Source of the DNA: Deltaproteobacteria bacterium
GTDB lineage: Bacteria; Bdellovibrionota; JAJCYS01
Assembly: GCA_029262815.1 (NCBI GenBank)
Contig: JAJCYS010000018.1
Span: forward strand, 1 to 64,000
Direction of reading: 5' to 3'
DNA length: 64,000 nt
Shown here piece after piece: positions 45,641 to 54,175 of the stretch. The first letter of the stretch is position 1, and every line of letters starts with the position of its first letter. The position numbers and the translations under genes were made by a program. The notes below the pieces were generated by a model. The model saw only the letters and a program-made list of their open reading frames with translations. It had not been told where the DNA came from and searched no databases.

Positions 45641-46472
45641 AAGGATTATCCAAGGTTATATTCATCAGTTTTTTGGCTCGATTAGCTTCATCCTGAAGCT
45701 CCTGGAATGGAGGAATGTGACTATCCCACTCAATAAGGGTCGAGACACATCCAAATCGTTTCAGTGCCACTTGGTATAGCTTCCACACATCTTCGATGAT
45801 GGGCCCCACATGTGTGTCAAACAAGTAGGTGTCATGATCTGAATGTCCTGCTAAATGAAATTGTCCAACCAAGTGAGGTGGTATGGCATTGATAAATGTG
45901 AGAGGATCAAATTTATGATTAAACGCGTTTACATAAATATTATTAATGTCGAGTAAAATACCGCATCCAGCTTCTTCAGCAATTGTTGTGATAAATTCCC
46001 ATTCTGGCATCTCAGAGTGTTTGAAAGAAAAATAACTAGAAACGTTTTCAAGCATGATGGGTCGTTCGATAAAATCCTGTACTTGTTTAACCTGTTTGAC
46101 GACGAGGCGAATGGCCTCATCTGTATGAGGCAACGGTAACAAGTCATGGAGTTGATCACCCCCAGCATTACTAAAACACAAGTGATCAGAAACAAGTTGA
46201 GGATCTACTTCATCAATGAGAGCCTTTAATCGCTCTAAGTATTCTTGATCGAGGCCATCCGCTGAACCAATAGAGAGGGATACACCATGCATGACAATGG
46301 GGTAGTGCTCTCTGATCTTATCTAGGATATAGCGAGGTCGCCCCCCGGAGTCCATGAAATTTTCGGATACAATTTCAAACCAATCCATTTCTGGAATGTG
46401 GTTGAGGACATGTTCATAGTGTACTGTGCGTAATCCGACACCTACACCTAACTTTGGCCACTCTGATTTCAT
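45606..46472 (-). CDS. MNIO / DUF692 multinuclear iron enzyme (BufB-like)
   Basis: 288 aa TIM-barrel of the UPF0276/DUF692 family. Candidate metal ligands are E37 (VSEN), H62 (MHGVS), H97 (SDHL), E142 (LENVSS), D175/N178 (LLDINNIYVN), H206 and H210 (FHLAGHS), D213 and E248 (IEWD). In MbnB and BufB this fold holds two or three irons and oxidises precursor Cys to oxazolone/thioamide or thiooxazole groups. A Cys-rich precursor candidate lies immediately upstream. Confidence 0.93.
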   Translation of the reverse strand: MKSEWPKLGVGVGLRTVHYEHVLNHIPEMDWFEIVSENFMDSGGRPRYILDKIREHYPIVMHGVSLSIGSADGLDQEYLERLKALIDEVDPQLVSDHLCFSNAGGDQLHDLLPLPHTDEAIRLVVKQVKQVQDFIERPIMLENVSSYFSFKHSEMPEWEFITTIAEEAGCGILLDINNIYVNAFNHKFDPLTFINAIPPHLVGQFHLAGHSDHDTYLFDTHVGPIIEDVWKLYQVALKRFGCVSTLIEWDSHIPPFQELQDEANRAKKLMNITLDNPYDQRRLDAHPS

Positions 46473-46500
46473 TAGAACATAAAAGTCGTGACGCCCATCA

Positions 46501-46531
46501 CCTCCCCAAAGTTAGCAGAACAATGGGGAGG
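46501..46531 (-). terminator. Stem-loop between precursor and MNIO gene (partial attenuator)
   Basis: CCTCCCCA / TGGGGAGG, an 8-bp GC-rich perfect stem (46501-46508 and 46524-46531) with a 15-nt loop. It sits in the 94-nt gap between the precursor stop and the MNIO start. No T-tract follows in the transcribed direction, so it is more likely an mRNA 3'-end protector or attenuator that lets the precursor be made in excess. Confidence 0.5.
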
Positions 46532-46566
46532 GATGAACGAGCATTGGAGGACAGTCATTCTAAAAA

Positions 46567-46971
46567 CTAGTACCTAATTTTGTTTCTTCTGGAGCGACGT
46601 GCTTCAATATCTCTGAAATCGTTGTTATCCATTATTTCACTAGTCGTTCCATTAGGTTTATTCATTTTTTCTAGAAGCTTTTTGCACTCTTTTTTGCCTA
46701 GAGTATAAACAAAGCCGTTTCCTCTGCACTCGTTTTTGCCCCCACAAGCGTGGTATTTTCCTTTTTTAGGACCTGCCTTATAGACACCTGGACATTCACC
46801 TTGTCCTCTGCAGGCGTTCCCACCATGGCACTTGAATGACCCTGCAGACTCTTTGACATTCTCAGCGTGTTTTGATTTTGTGAGCGCACTCGAACTAAAA
46901 CTTACAAGGCCTGCAATCGCAGCGCTAACCAACATTTGCTTGGTTTTATGTTTCTTTGGTTTGTGACTCAT
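46567..46971 (-). CDS. Cys-rich exported precursor peptide of the MNIO cluster (BufA-like)
   Basis: 134 aa. A signal-like N-terminus (KKHKTKQMLVSAAIAGLVSF and then SSSAL) is followed by two related Cys modules: C48-HGGNA-C54-RGQGE-C60 and C76-GGKNE-C82-RGNG, plus C96. The C-terminus is basic, ending RRSRRNKIRY. CxxxNxCxGxGxC-type modules are the hallmark of MNIO-modified bufferin-related precursors, though this one does not look like DUF2282 (BufA1). Start preceded by AGGGGGAA. It is upstream of the MNIO and DUF2063 genes. Confidence 0.8.
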   Translation of the reverse strand: MSHKPKKHKTKQMLVSAAIAGLVSFSSSALTKSKHAENVKESAGSFKCHGGNACRGQGECPGVYKAGPKKGKYHACGGKNECRGNGFVYTLGKKECKKLLEKMNKPNGTTSEIMDNNDFRDIEARRSRRNKIRY

Positions 46972-47010
46972 TAATTTTCCCCCTATGTTTTTTAAAAATA
47001 TTAATCCGTG

Positions 47011-47661
47011 TTACCCCTGAGGTGGTGGTTGTTCTGCTCTAATTTTGACTGTGATATCAACGTTTTTATGGACGAAAAAACCTTTAAACCCAGTGCCTAC
47101 GTTAAAATGAGTTCGATTGATGACAGTCTCAGCTTTGATTTTTACGACACGACCATTTGTGTCTTCGTTTTTACCTGTTTGAATTTTTACATTTTCTAAC
47201 GTAATGATTTTACTTTTTCCATGGATAGTGAGCGTACCCATGATTTTCTTTTTTGAAGGTGAATGAGAAATTAACTTGAAATACATCGTCGGGTACTTTG
47301 GCGCGTCAAAAAAATCTGACTGCTGTAAGTGTGCATCACGCTCTAGGTTGTTTGTATTGACGCTTTTGACTTGAATGAGACCTTCAGCAGCTTTAATTAG
47401 CTTCTTTTTATGATCAAAAGTGACATATCCTGAAAAATCCTTAAATGTGCCGTCAACTTCCAAAAGAGATGCTGCAGTAGCCGTAAACCCTAGTGTTGAG
47501 TGTTCATTGTCGATATCGTGGATAATAGCCTGTTTATAGGATTTTGGCTTACTCAGAGACTGAGGTGCTTTTTTAGACTTCTCTCTAGCAGCAAAAGAGG
47601 TTGAAAGGGGGAGTACAAGGAGGACAGATACTATCAGACCCCGATTGAATATGCGATTCAT
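47011..47661 (-). CDS. YceI-family periplasmic protein
   Basis: 216 aa. Signal peptide MNRIFNRGLIVSVLLVLPLS to FAAREK, then a lipocalin-like YceI domain: IDNEHSTLGFTATA, DGTFKDFSGYVTFD, QVKSVNTNNLERDAHLQQSD, FFDAPKYPTMYFKL and GTLTIHGKSK. YceI binds isoprenoid-type lipids or amphiphiles. It begins the four-gene minus-strand group, 39 nt ahead of the Cys-rich precursor. A link with MNIO products is inferred from linkage only. The 214-bp region upstream, which it shares with divergent xthA, probably holds the promoter. Confidence 0.9.
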   Translation of the reverse strand: MNRIFNRGLIVSVLLVLPLSTSFAAREKSKKAPQSLSKPKSYKQAIIHDIDNEHSTLGFTATAASLLEVDGTFKDFSGYVTFDHKKKLIKAAEGLIQVKSVNTNNLERDAHLQQSDFFDAPKYPTMYFKLISHSPSKKKIMGTLTIHGKSKIITLENVKIQTGKNEDTNGRVVKIKAETVINRTHFNVGTGFKGFFVHKNVDITVKIRAEQPPPQG

Positions 47662-47875
47662 GATGCCCCCCCCTTCAGCTACTTGAACCTTCAGCTCAGA
47701 TGAATATTATTCTATCCTTACTTTGAGGCTTTGTTGAGCTCAATTTCAATATATTTGTGTCAAGCGACATTTTCATTTTTATTGGATTTTTGATCCAGCA
47801 GAGATAAGATTTCTATTTGAAGTACTTAAGTAACTTTGTGAGATTTAATATGACTTCACTCCGGAAAGGTCAGAG

Positions 47876-48640
47876 ATGAAAATTGTATCATGGAATGTAA
47901 ACGGAATTCGTGCAGCTTTTAAAAAGGGTTTGTTTGATTGGGTGTCTCAAGAGGCACCTGATATTTTTTGTTTACAAGAAACAAAAGCTCATCCTGATCA
48001 AATTGCACCTGACCAATTAGAGACATTAGGATATGTGCCTATGTGGGCAATTTGTGAGCGCAAAGGCTATAGTGGCGTCGCAACTTACAGTCGTGAAAAG
48101 CCCAAAAAATTTCAAGAGGGATTAGGTGTGCCTGAGTTCGATCGTGAAGGTCGTGTGATGACGACTTGGTTCTCTGATTTTGTACTCGTGAATGTGTATG
48201 TGCCCAATGGGCAGCCTGATCATGCACGTGTGCCATTTAAAATGGCGTTTTGTGATGCGCTTCTGACCCATCTTGAGGACTTGAAAAAAGAATGTCCTAA
48301 CGTTGTTACATGCGGTGACTATAACATTGCACACAAACCGATTGATTTGAAACACCCTGTTGATAACAAGAATACAACTGGTTTCTTACCTGTTGAGCGT
48401 GAATGGTTGGATAAACTTTTTGATCATGGCTATGATGATGTATTTCGTTCCTTCGAGCCGGGTCCAGACCATTATACGTGGTGGACATATCGTTTGGGAG
48501 CGCGCGAACGAAATATAGGGTGGCGGATAGATTATTTTTTTACGTCAGAATGTATGAAATCAAATGTGAAATCGGCTGCTCATCAACCCGAGGTGATGGG
48601 TTCAGATCACTGTCCGGTTACTCTTGAGCTGACTTTTTAA
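47876..48640 (+). CDS. xthA: Exodeoxyribonuclease III / AP endonuclease
   Basis: 254 aa. Complete EEP-fold catalytic set: SWNVNGIRAA, LQETKAH, GDYNIAHKPIDL, WWTYR and GSDHCPVTLEL. Cuts at abasic sites in DNA repair. The length fits the ExoA/XthA group. Monocistronic; the last 23 nt overlap the convergent gene. Confidence 0.94.
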   Translation: MKIVSWNVNGIRAAFKKGLFDWVSQEAPDIFCLQETKAHPDQIAPDQLETLGYVPMWAICERKGYSGVATYSREKPKKFQEGLGVPEFDREGRVMTTWFSDFVLVNVYVPNGQPDHARVPFKMAFCDALLTHLEDLKKECPNVVTCGDYNIAHKPIDLKHPVDNKNTTGFLPVEREWLDKLFDHGYDDVFRSFEPGPDHYTWWTYRLGARERNIGWRIDYFFTSECMKSNVKSAAHQPEVMGSDHCPVTLELTF

Positions 48641-49031
48641 GCCATGTCTTAGCTTGCTCTTTCGTTTGAAAAAAACGGCAGGGGACCACAATGCCTTGCC
48701 TCAAAGTCATCGAAATATTAGTGCGGTTAAGAAAACCTGAAAGCCCATAAGCTGCTATGGCAGAGATGTTGAAAGATTGGATGCCTTTCATAATCATATT
48801 TCGAAGTTCGTGCTGGTGCGGCAAATTGGTCTCCATAATATTAATCAACAATCCTGGTTTTTTTCCAGAATTCAGAATTGATTTAGATTTTTGCTCGAGA
48901 AATGAAAGATAAATTTTTGCGGATTCAGTCGATGGTTTATTTGTAGGGTGATAGTGAATGATCCAATCGTCAATTACATCAAATCGATTTTGAATTTCTT
49001 GGGTTAAGGATGCAGTTGTTAATTCGACCAT
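48618..49031 (-). CDS. Small protein, possibly SpoIIAA/STAS-like
   Basis: 137 aa. Pattern of helices and strands (LLINIMETNLPHQHELRNMI, FNISAIAAYGLSGFLNR, FFQTKEQAKTWL) resembles SpoIIAA/STAS-like (UPF or DUF3478) domains, in particular the ending in which a Phe-x-Thr-x-x-x-Ala-x-x-Trp-Leu closes the fold. This is a weak match. It is convergent with and overlaps xthA by 23 nt. It is upstream of nothing obvious in an operon. Confidence 0.55.
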   Translation of the reverse strand: MVELTTASLTQEIQNRFDVIDDWIIHYHPTNKPSTESAKIYLSFLEQKSKSILNSGKKPGLLINIMETNLPHQHELRNMIMKGIQSFNISAIAAYGLSGFLNRTNISMTLRQGIVVPCRFFQTKEQAKTWLKKSAQE

Positions 49032-49084
49032 ATTTTTGTGCTCTATTAAATGATTCGGTATGAATGGAGGATGTATTAAGTCAA

Positions 49085-49324
49085 TTATAAATTTTTGTGT
49101 GTCCCGTCACAGTACGGTGGTGTTTTGGTATGTTTACACCCACAAAAAGCAATTTTTTTGGGTTTCTCTACATCAATCCAGACAGGCATAAATAATCCTT
49201 CTTTTTTGTGAGAACCATCACAAAAAGGCTGATTTTCAGAGAGTCCACAGGAGCACCAACAGTATCGCCCTGACTTTAGATCAATAACATACGGTCCTTT
49301 TTGTGCAATTTTAGGTTCTTTCAT
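49085..49324 (-). CDS. CDGSH-type iron-sulfur protein with two clusters
   Basis: 79 aa from ATG 49324 (AGAGAG upstream); an ATG at 49345 inside the previous gene is the other start. Two CDGSH motifs: CWCSCGLSENQPFCDGSH and FCGCKHTKTPPYCDGTH, each giving 3-Cys/1-His [2Fe-2S] ligation. Such tandem proteins (MiNT-like) are thought to act in redox and iron handling. The gene adjoins a gamma-carbonic anhydrase-like gene and miaB, itself an Fe-S enzyme. Confidence 0.9.
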   Translation of the reverse strand: MKEPKIAQKGPYVIDLKSGRYCWCSCGLSENQPFCDGSHKKEGLFMPVWIDVEKPKKIAFCGCKHTKTPPYCDGTHKNL

Positions 49325-49334
49325 TTCTTCTCTC

Positions 49335-49865
49335 TTAGAATTCATAAGGATAGGCCTGAGCTGTTTTGGTGTAATACGCTGCTGATGAAATTATTTTTTG
49401 ATGTTCTTCAACTGACAGTTTACGAATAGATTTTGCGGGTCGCCCAAATGCCAAAGTATGAGGGTCAATCACTGTATTCTGAGTTACTAAACTACCTGCA
49501 CCAATGAACGCGCCTTTGCCAATACGCGCGTTGTCCAAGATAATACTGCCCATTCCAATTAAACACTCATCTTCGATAGTACATCCATGAATGATACATT
49601 GATGGCCAATTGTTACGCGATTGCCGATTGTTGTGGGTGCTGAATCATTAGTGACATGTACCACGCTGTTATCCTGAATATTTGTTTCAGAACCAATTTT
49701 GATCCAATGCATATCACCCCGAACGGTTGTATTGAACCAGATACTTGTGTGTTTTCCAACCGTCACATCGCCAATGATAAACGCAGAGGGAAAGACAAAT
49801 ACAGGAGAGTCTAACTGGGGCGTGATTTTATTGAAGGGGAGCAGTGGGGTGTTGTGGTGTGTCAT
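49335..49865 (-). CDS. Gamma-carbonic anhydrase-like hexapeptide-repeat protein
   Basis: 176 aa left-handed beta-helix. The three zinc His are in SVVHVTN and in TIGHQCIIHGCT. Other conserved parts are FNTTVRGDMHWIKIG, and the C-terminal FGRPAKSIRKLSVEE. Related to CaiE/PaaY/YrdA; activity on CO2 not assured. Its start overlaps miaB by 38 nt and its stop overlaps the CDGSH gene's earlier ATG, so the three are probably cotranscribed. Confidence 0.88.
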   Translation of the reverse strand: MTHHNTPLLPFNKITPQLDSPVFVFPSAFIIGDVTVGKHTSIWFNTTVRGDMHWIKIGSETNIQDNSVVHVTNDSAPTTIGNRVTIGHQCIIHGCTIEDECLIGMGSIILDNARIGKGAFIGAGSLVTQNTVIDPHTLAFGRPAKSIRKLSVEEHQKIISSAAYYTKTAQAYPYEF

Positions 49866-51231
49866 AGCTGAGGTGTCCTTTTGTGTGAGTATATCCTAAC
49901 GGTGAAATGGATTCACCAAAAAGGCGGCTTTCGTGATGATTCGTAATTTTAACTTGAATTAGATCCTGAACCTGTGTGTCTAAAGGCACAACTGCTTTCA
50001 CCAGTTTGTATGTATCGGTATGTCCTACGGCGACAAGCGCATCTTCTTCACGTTTGAGGTTTGTTATTAATATCTCTTGGGTTGTGCCCAATAATGTCAT
50101 GCTTTTTTTATAAGACAGTTCACGAATGATTTTTTGTAGTTCAAAGAGTCGTGCTTTTTTCTCAGATAGAGGGACATCGTCTTTCAGTTTTGTGGCTGGC
50201 GTATTTGGCCTTTCACTATAGATAAATGAAAAAGCAAAGTCATATTCTACTGAGGTAATCAAATCTAGTGTGTCTTGAAAATCTCGGTCCGTTTCGCCTG
50301 GAAAACCCACAATAATATCCGTACTGAGCGCTATACGGGGTTGAGCCTCACGGAGCATATCAATCCGATCTCGGTATTGTTCATGCTGATGGCCGCGTTT
50401 CATCCGTCTCAACACATCGTTGCTACCACTTTGAACCGGTAAATGGAGATAAGGTGAAATTTCAGGAATATCTCTAAAACAATCTGCAAGGTCTTGGGAG
50501 CAGTCCTTGGGATGTGAAGTCATGAATCGAATGCGCTTGAGGTTTGGCACCTGAGCTAAACGCCACAGTAGTTTAGGGAAATCAAATGCAGTGTCACGAC
50601 CATACCCGTTCACGTTCTGACCCACAAGCATGATTTCCCTTAGGCCTTGCTCATGAACCAAGAACTGAACTTCATTTAAAATAGATTGAAGAGGCCGACT
50701 TTTTTCAACCCCTCGAGTTAAAGGCACAATGCAATATGTGCATTTATGCTCACAGCCTTTCATGATCGATACAAACCCACTGGTTTTTGCTTGATAGGTT
50801 CGATGGTCTGGATTAAATAGGACAGCCTCATCTTCAAAGTTGCTTTTGACGACAGGCTTTTGAGTGCGCTCATGCTCTTTGAGTAAATGGGGCAGTAAGG
50901 AAACTTGATCTGGGCCAAAGATAATAGCCACGCCGGGAAGTTCTTTGATAAGTGATTTTCCAGCGCGTGAAGCCATGCAACCCGCAATTGCAATTTTCAC
51001 ATTCGGTTTCAATGTCTTCATCTTCATGAGTCGGCCAACCATGCTTCGTAATTTATGTTCCGCTTTCTCACGAATGGAGCAGGTATTTATCACAATTAGG
51101 TCAGCAGTACGAACCTCTTGGGTTTCAGAAAATCCCTCAGAGACTAGACTGCTGAGGATAGTTTCGCTGTCAGATACGTTCATCTGGCAGCCAAAGGTTT
51201 TTAAAAATACTTTTTGATCAAGTTGACCCAT
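49828..51231 (-). CDS. miaB: tRNA-2-methylthio-N6-dimethylallyladenosine synthase MiaB
   Basis: 467 aa from ATG 51231 (TTG directly before). UPF0004 domain with TFGCQMN, INTCSIRE and GCMAS cysteines; radical SAM motif CEHKCTYC; TRAM domain at the C-terminus. It methylthiolates A37 of tRNAs reading UNN codons. Starts 3 nt after the korB stop. Confidence 0.94.
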   Translation of the reverse strand: MGQLDQKVFLKTFGCQMNVSDSETILSSLVSEGFSETQEVRTADLIVINTCSIREKAEHKLRSMVGRLMKMKTLKPNVKIAIAGCMASRAGKSLIKELPGVAIIFGPDQVSLLPHLLKEHERTQKPVVKSNFEDEAVLFNPDHRTYQAKTSGFVSIMKGCEHKCTYCIVPLTRGVEKSRPLQSILNEVQFLVHEQGLREIMLVGQNVNGYGRDTAFDFPKLLWRLAQVPNLKRIRFMTSHPKDCSQDLADCFRDIPEISPYLHLPVQSGSNDVLRRMKRGHQHEQYRDRIDMLREAQPRIALSTDIIVGFPGETDRDFQDTLDLITSVEYDFAFSFIYSERPNTPATKLKDDVPLSEKKARLFELQKIIRELSYKKSMTLLGTTQEILITNLKREEDALVAVGHTDTYKLVKAVVPLDTQVQDLIQVKITNHHESRLFGESISPLGYTHTKGHLSYDTPQHPTAPLQ

Positions 51232-51234
51232 CAA

Positions 51235-52278
51235 TTACCGCATGCTGTCATTAATGGACTGAAGGACTTCTTGTGAAGGTCTAAGTTCAGACTCACTTAA
51301 GTGACATAGCGGTGTATCAACCAGGTTAGAGAGGGTTGCAAAGTCCTCATTGCGATGGGGCGCATAGACGAGACCTGTCACAATTTTATTTTCATCTTTG
51401 GCACGCTCAAGCGTACTGAGGGCTTGAGCTTTTCGGCTAGGGTCGTAACTTTCCTTTATTTTGGTCAATAATACTTTTGATCCATCATGCAAGGTCACCG
51501 TATGTGAAGTCCCTTCGGGATGTTCAATCTCGATAGGGTCATATGACGGAATGAAATCTGCTTGTGCGATGGGGTCATAATGATCACGAATATAGTTATA
51601 GCTTTTGGTACTGCCTTCATGGTCATTAAAAGTGACACATGGGCTTAGTACATCGATTAGTGCGGTGCCTTGATGGCTGTGTGCGGCTTTCAGTAGTGTG
51701 ATGAGTTGTTTTCGATCTCCTGCAAATCCACGTGCCACAAAGCTACAATCGAGCTGAATCGCAAGCTCACATAAGTCAACTGGGGGTAAATTGTTGGGTT
51801 GTCCACCTTTAAGTTTGGACCCTACGTCCGCAGTGGCAGAGAATTGACCTTTGGTCAGGCCGTAGGTCCCGTTGTTTTCAACTATATAAGTCATATTGAT
51901 ATTACGGCGTAAGAGATGAACGAACTGACCCATCCCAATACTAGCGGAGTCACCATCTCCACTGACGCCTAAAATATGTAAGTCTTTATTCACAAGGCCA
52001 GCTCCGGTAGCAACGGATGGCATCCGACCATGTACGGAATTAAATCCATGAGATTTTCTTAAAAAATAAGCCGGTGTTTTGCTTGAACAGCCAATACCAC
52101 TGATTTTGGCAACCTGATAAGGGTTGACGCCCATGTCCCAATACGCTTGAACAATAGCTGCTGTGATGGAATCGTGGCCGCAACCCAAACATAAAGTAGA
52201 AGCAGCACCGCTATAACATCCCTTGTCTAAGCCGATTCTGTTCTCTTTGCCTTTTTTTACGGGCGTGGGCTCACTCAT
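51235..52278 (-). CDS. korB: 2-oxoacid:ferredoxin oxidoreductase beta subunit (KorB-like)
   Basis: 347 aa from ATG 52278 (AAGGAGA upstream); a longer frame to 52338 is within korA. ThDP-binding: GVSGDGDSASIG and ENNGTYGLTKGQ. The Fe-S ligand Cys are all present: CLGCGHDSI, GIGCSSK and SPCVTFNDHEG. With the alpha/gamma subunit it oxidises 2-oxoglutarate, probably, to succinyl-CoA with ferredoxin. It overlaps korA by 8 nt. Confidence 0.9.
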   Translation of the reverse strand: MSEPTPVKKGKENRIGLDKGCYSGAASTLCLGCGHDSITAAIVQAYWDMGVNPYQVAKISGIGCSSKTPAYFLRKSHGFNSVHGRMPSVATGAGLVNKDLHILGVSGDGDSASIGMGQFVHLLRRNINMTYIVENNGTYGLTKGQFSATADVGSKLKGGQPNNLPPVDLCELAIQLDCSFVARGFAGDRKQLITLLKAAHSHQGTALIDVLSPCVTFNDHEGSTKSYNYIRDHYDPIAQADFIPSYDPIEIEHPEGTSHTVTLHDGSKVLLTKIKESYDPSRKAQALSTLERAKDENKIVTGLVYAPHRNEDFATLSNLVDTPLCHLSESELRPSQEVLQSINDSMR

Positions 52279-54124
52279 AAGTCGTCGTCTCCTTGGGTTC
52301 AGGCTTAAACTGCTCGAACTCATATGCAGATGGATCACGTTTTAAATCTTTTAATATTTGACGGGTAATTGCATTTGCGGGTAACGGAAGCCCTAAATTG
52401 TAAGTAATACTGATGAGTCGATCCCAAGCTTGCGGGAATCGGTTTCTGATGAGCTGCAAAAGTTGCCCATCTCTGTTTTGATCTATGACAAAGACATGGT
52501 CACAATCAAATAGAAATTGCTCGATTTCTTCGCCAAAGGGGAAAGCCAAAGGCCGGCATAATTTTGTTTGTACGCCCTCTGCAGCCAATTGATCCGCAGC
52601 TTCCTCGACGGCAAAGTGTGAGCTTCCCACGCCTAAAATACCAATGACAGCCTTAGGGTCGCCCGAGATGATTGGTTTAGCGATATTTTGTTCGATGGTT
52701 TTGAATTTCTTGACAAGCCGTTTAGTGACGCGATCGTAAATAACGGATGATTCAGAATAGGCAGCTGTTTCCGTATGGCCGGATCCACGCGTGAAATACG
52801 CCGCTCCATCGGCTTGGGTGTTGGGGAGTGTGCGATAAGGAATACCATCTCCATCGATGTCTTCATATCTAGCAAAAGAATTGCCGTTTTTTTCAATATC
52901 TTCTTTGCTTAGCACTTTGCCTCGATCAAATCCTTTTTGAGGGTAGGGTAGATCGTCACTGATCCAATAGTTCATGCCGATATCTAAATCGGTCATGACA
53001 AAAATTGGAGTTTGAAATCGTTCTGCATAATTGAAAGCCTCTTGCATGAGTTCAAAGCATTCGATAGGCGTCGCAGGAAAGAGCATGACGTGATTGGTAT
53101 CACCGTGACCTAGAGTTGAGACAAAAAGCAAATCACCTTGTTGGGTTCGGGTAGGTAGGCCTGTACTTGGACCCACGCGTTGCACGTTAACAAACACGCC
53201 TGGGATTTCAGCGAAGTAGCCGTAACCGATAAATTCCGTCATCAGGGAAATGCCGGGGCCAGAGGTACAGGTCATGGCGCGTGCGCCAGCCCATCCTGCG
53301 CCAAGGGTCATCCCGGCCGCAGCTAATTCGTCTTCAGCTTGCACAATGGCGTATTTGGCTTTCCCATCGGGTGTGTTGTGATGGGTTTTGAGTTGTTTTT
53401 CGACAGCTTCAGCAACAGAGCTGGACGGGGTAATGGGATACCAAGCCAAAAAAGTACACCCACCAAAGGCTGCGCCGAGTCCGGAGGCATCGTTTCCTTC
53501 GATGGTAATTTTGTTTTTGGGCGGTGTGAGTAGTTCAAATTGGTAAGGATCCGTTTTTTTAATATGCTCTTTGACGTAGTTGGCACCAGTTTGGATGATG
53601 TTTAGGTTGAGTTCAACCACGCTTTCTTTGGCTTTGAATATATCTTTGACTACGGCTTCGAGCGTGTTCGTGTCGAGGTTAAATAATTCTGCAATGGCGC
53701 CGACATAAATCATGTTGGCGAGCAAAGGTCTGAGTTTGGGTTTCGGAACACTTTCTTTGGTGAGTGAGGTGACTGGAATGGGATAAAGGGTGAGGTCAGG
53801 CCTTCCTTTGATAAGCGTTTCATCCATGGCATCTGAGTTGTAGACCACCACGCCGTTTTCAGGTGCAGAAGCGATATCTTTATCCAACGTGTTTGGATTC
53901 ATCCACACGGCTACTTCGGAAGACTCTTTCATGGCTTGGTAGCCTTGAGGTGAGACTCGAATCTGGAACCAGGTGGGTAATCCTTTGATATTCGATGGGA
54001 AGAGGTTTTTCGGAGAAGCTCCGATACCCATTCGGAATAAAGTTTTATATATAATGGTGTTGGCAGACATACTACCAGTGCCATTAACCGTAGCAATACG
54101 TACAGAAAAGTCGTTTGTTTTCAT
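52271..54124 (-). CDS. korA: 2-oxoacid:ferredoxin oxidoreductase fused gamma-alpha subunit (KorA-like)
   Basis: 617 aa from ATG 54124; a GTG immediately precedes it. The N-terminal gamma domain (about 1-190, VNGTGSMSANTIIYKTLFRMG) is fused to the alpha domain beginning at NDASGLGAAFGGCTFLAWYPITPSS. Substrate specificity (2-oxoglutarate versus other oxoacids) is inferred from the two-subunit form and from fumC adjacency. A TCA role under low oxygen is plausible. Confidence 0.9.
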   Translation of the reverse strand: MKTNDFSVRIATVNGTGSMSANTIIYKTLFRMGIGASPKNLFPSNIKGLPTWFQIRVSPQGYQAMKESSEVAVWMNPNTLDKDIASAPENGVVVYNSDAMDETLIKGRPDLTLYPIPVTSLTKESVPKPKLRPLLANMIYVGAIAELFNLDTNTLEAVVKDIFKAKESVVELNLNIIQTGANYVKEHIKKTDPYQFELLTPPKNKITIEGNDASGLGAAFGGCTFLAWYPITPSSSVAEAVEKQLKTHHNTPDGKAKYAIVQAEDELAAAGMTLGAGWAGARAMTCTSGPGISLMTEFIGYGYFAEIPGVFVNVQRVGPSTGLPTRTQQGDLLFVSTLGHGDTNHVMLFPATPIECFELMQEAFNYAERFQTPIFVMTDLDIGMNYWISDDLPYPQKGFDRGKVLSKEDIEKNGNSFARYEDIDGDGIPYRTLPNTQADGAAYFTRGSGHTETAAYSESSVIYDRVTKRLVKKFKTIEQNIAKPIISGDPKAVIGILGVGSSHFAVEEAADQLAAEGVQTKLCRPLAFPFGEEIEQFLFDCDHVFVIDQNRDGQLLQLIRNRFPQAWDRLISITYNLGLPLPANAITRQILKDLKRDPSAYEFEQFKPEPKETTTYE

Positions 54125-54175
54125 CACGTTTAACGATACCTCAAAAAATTAGTATGGCAAAAGTTTTTGTGGGCA

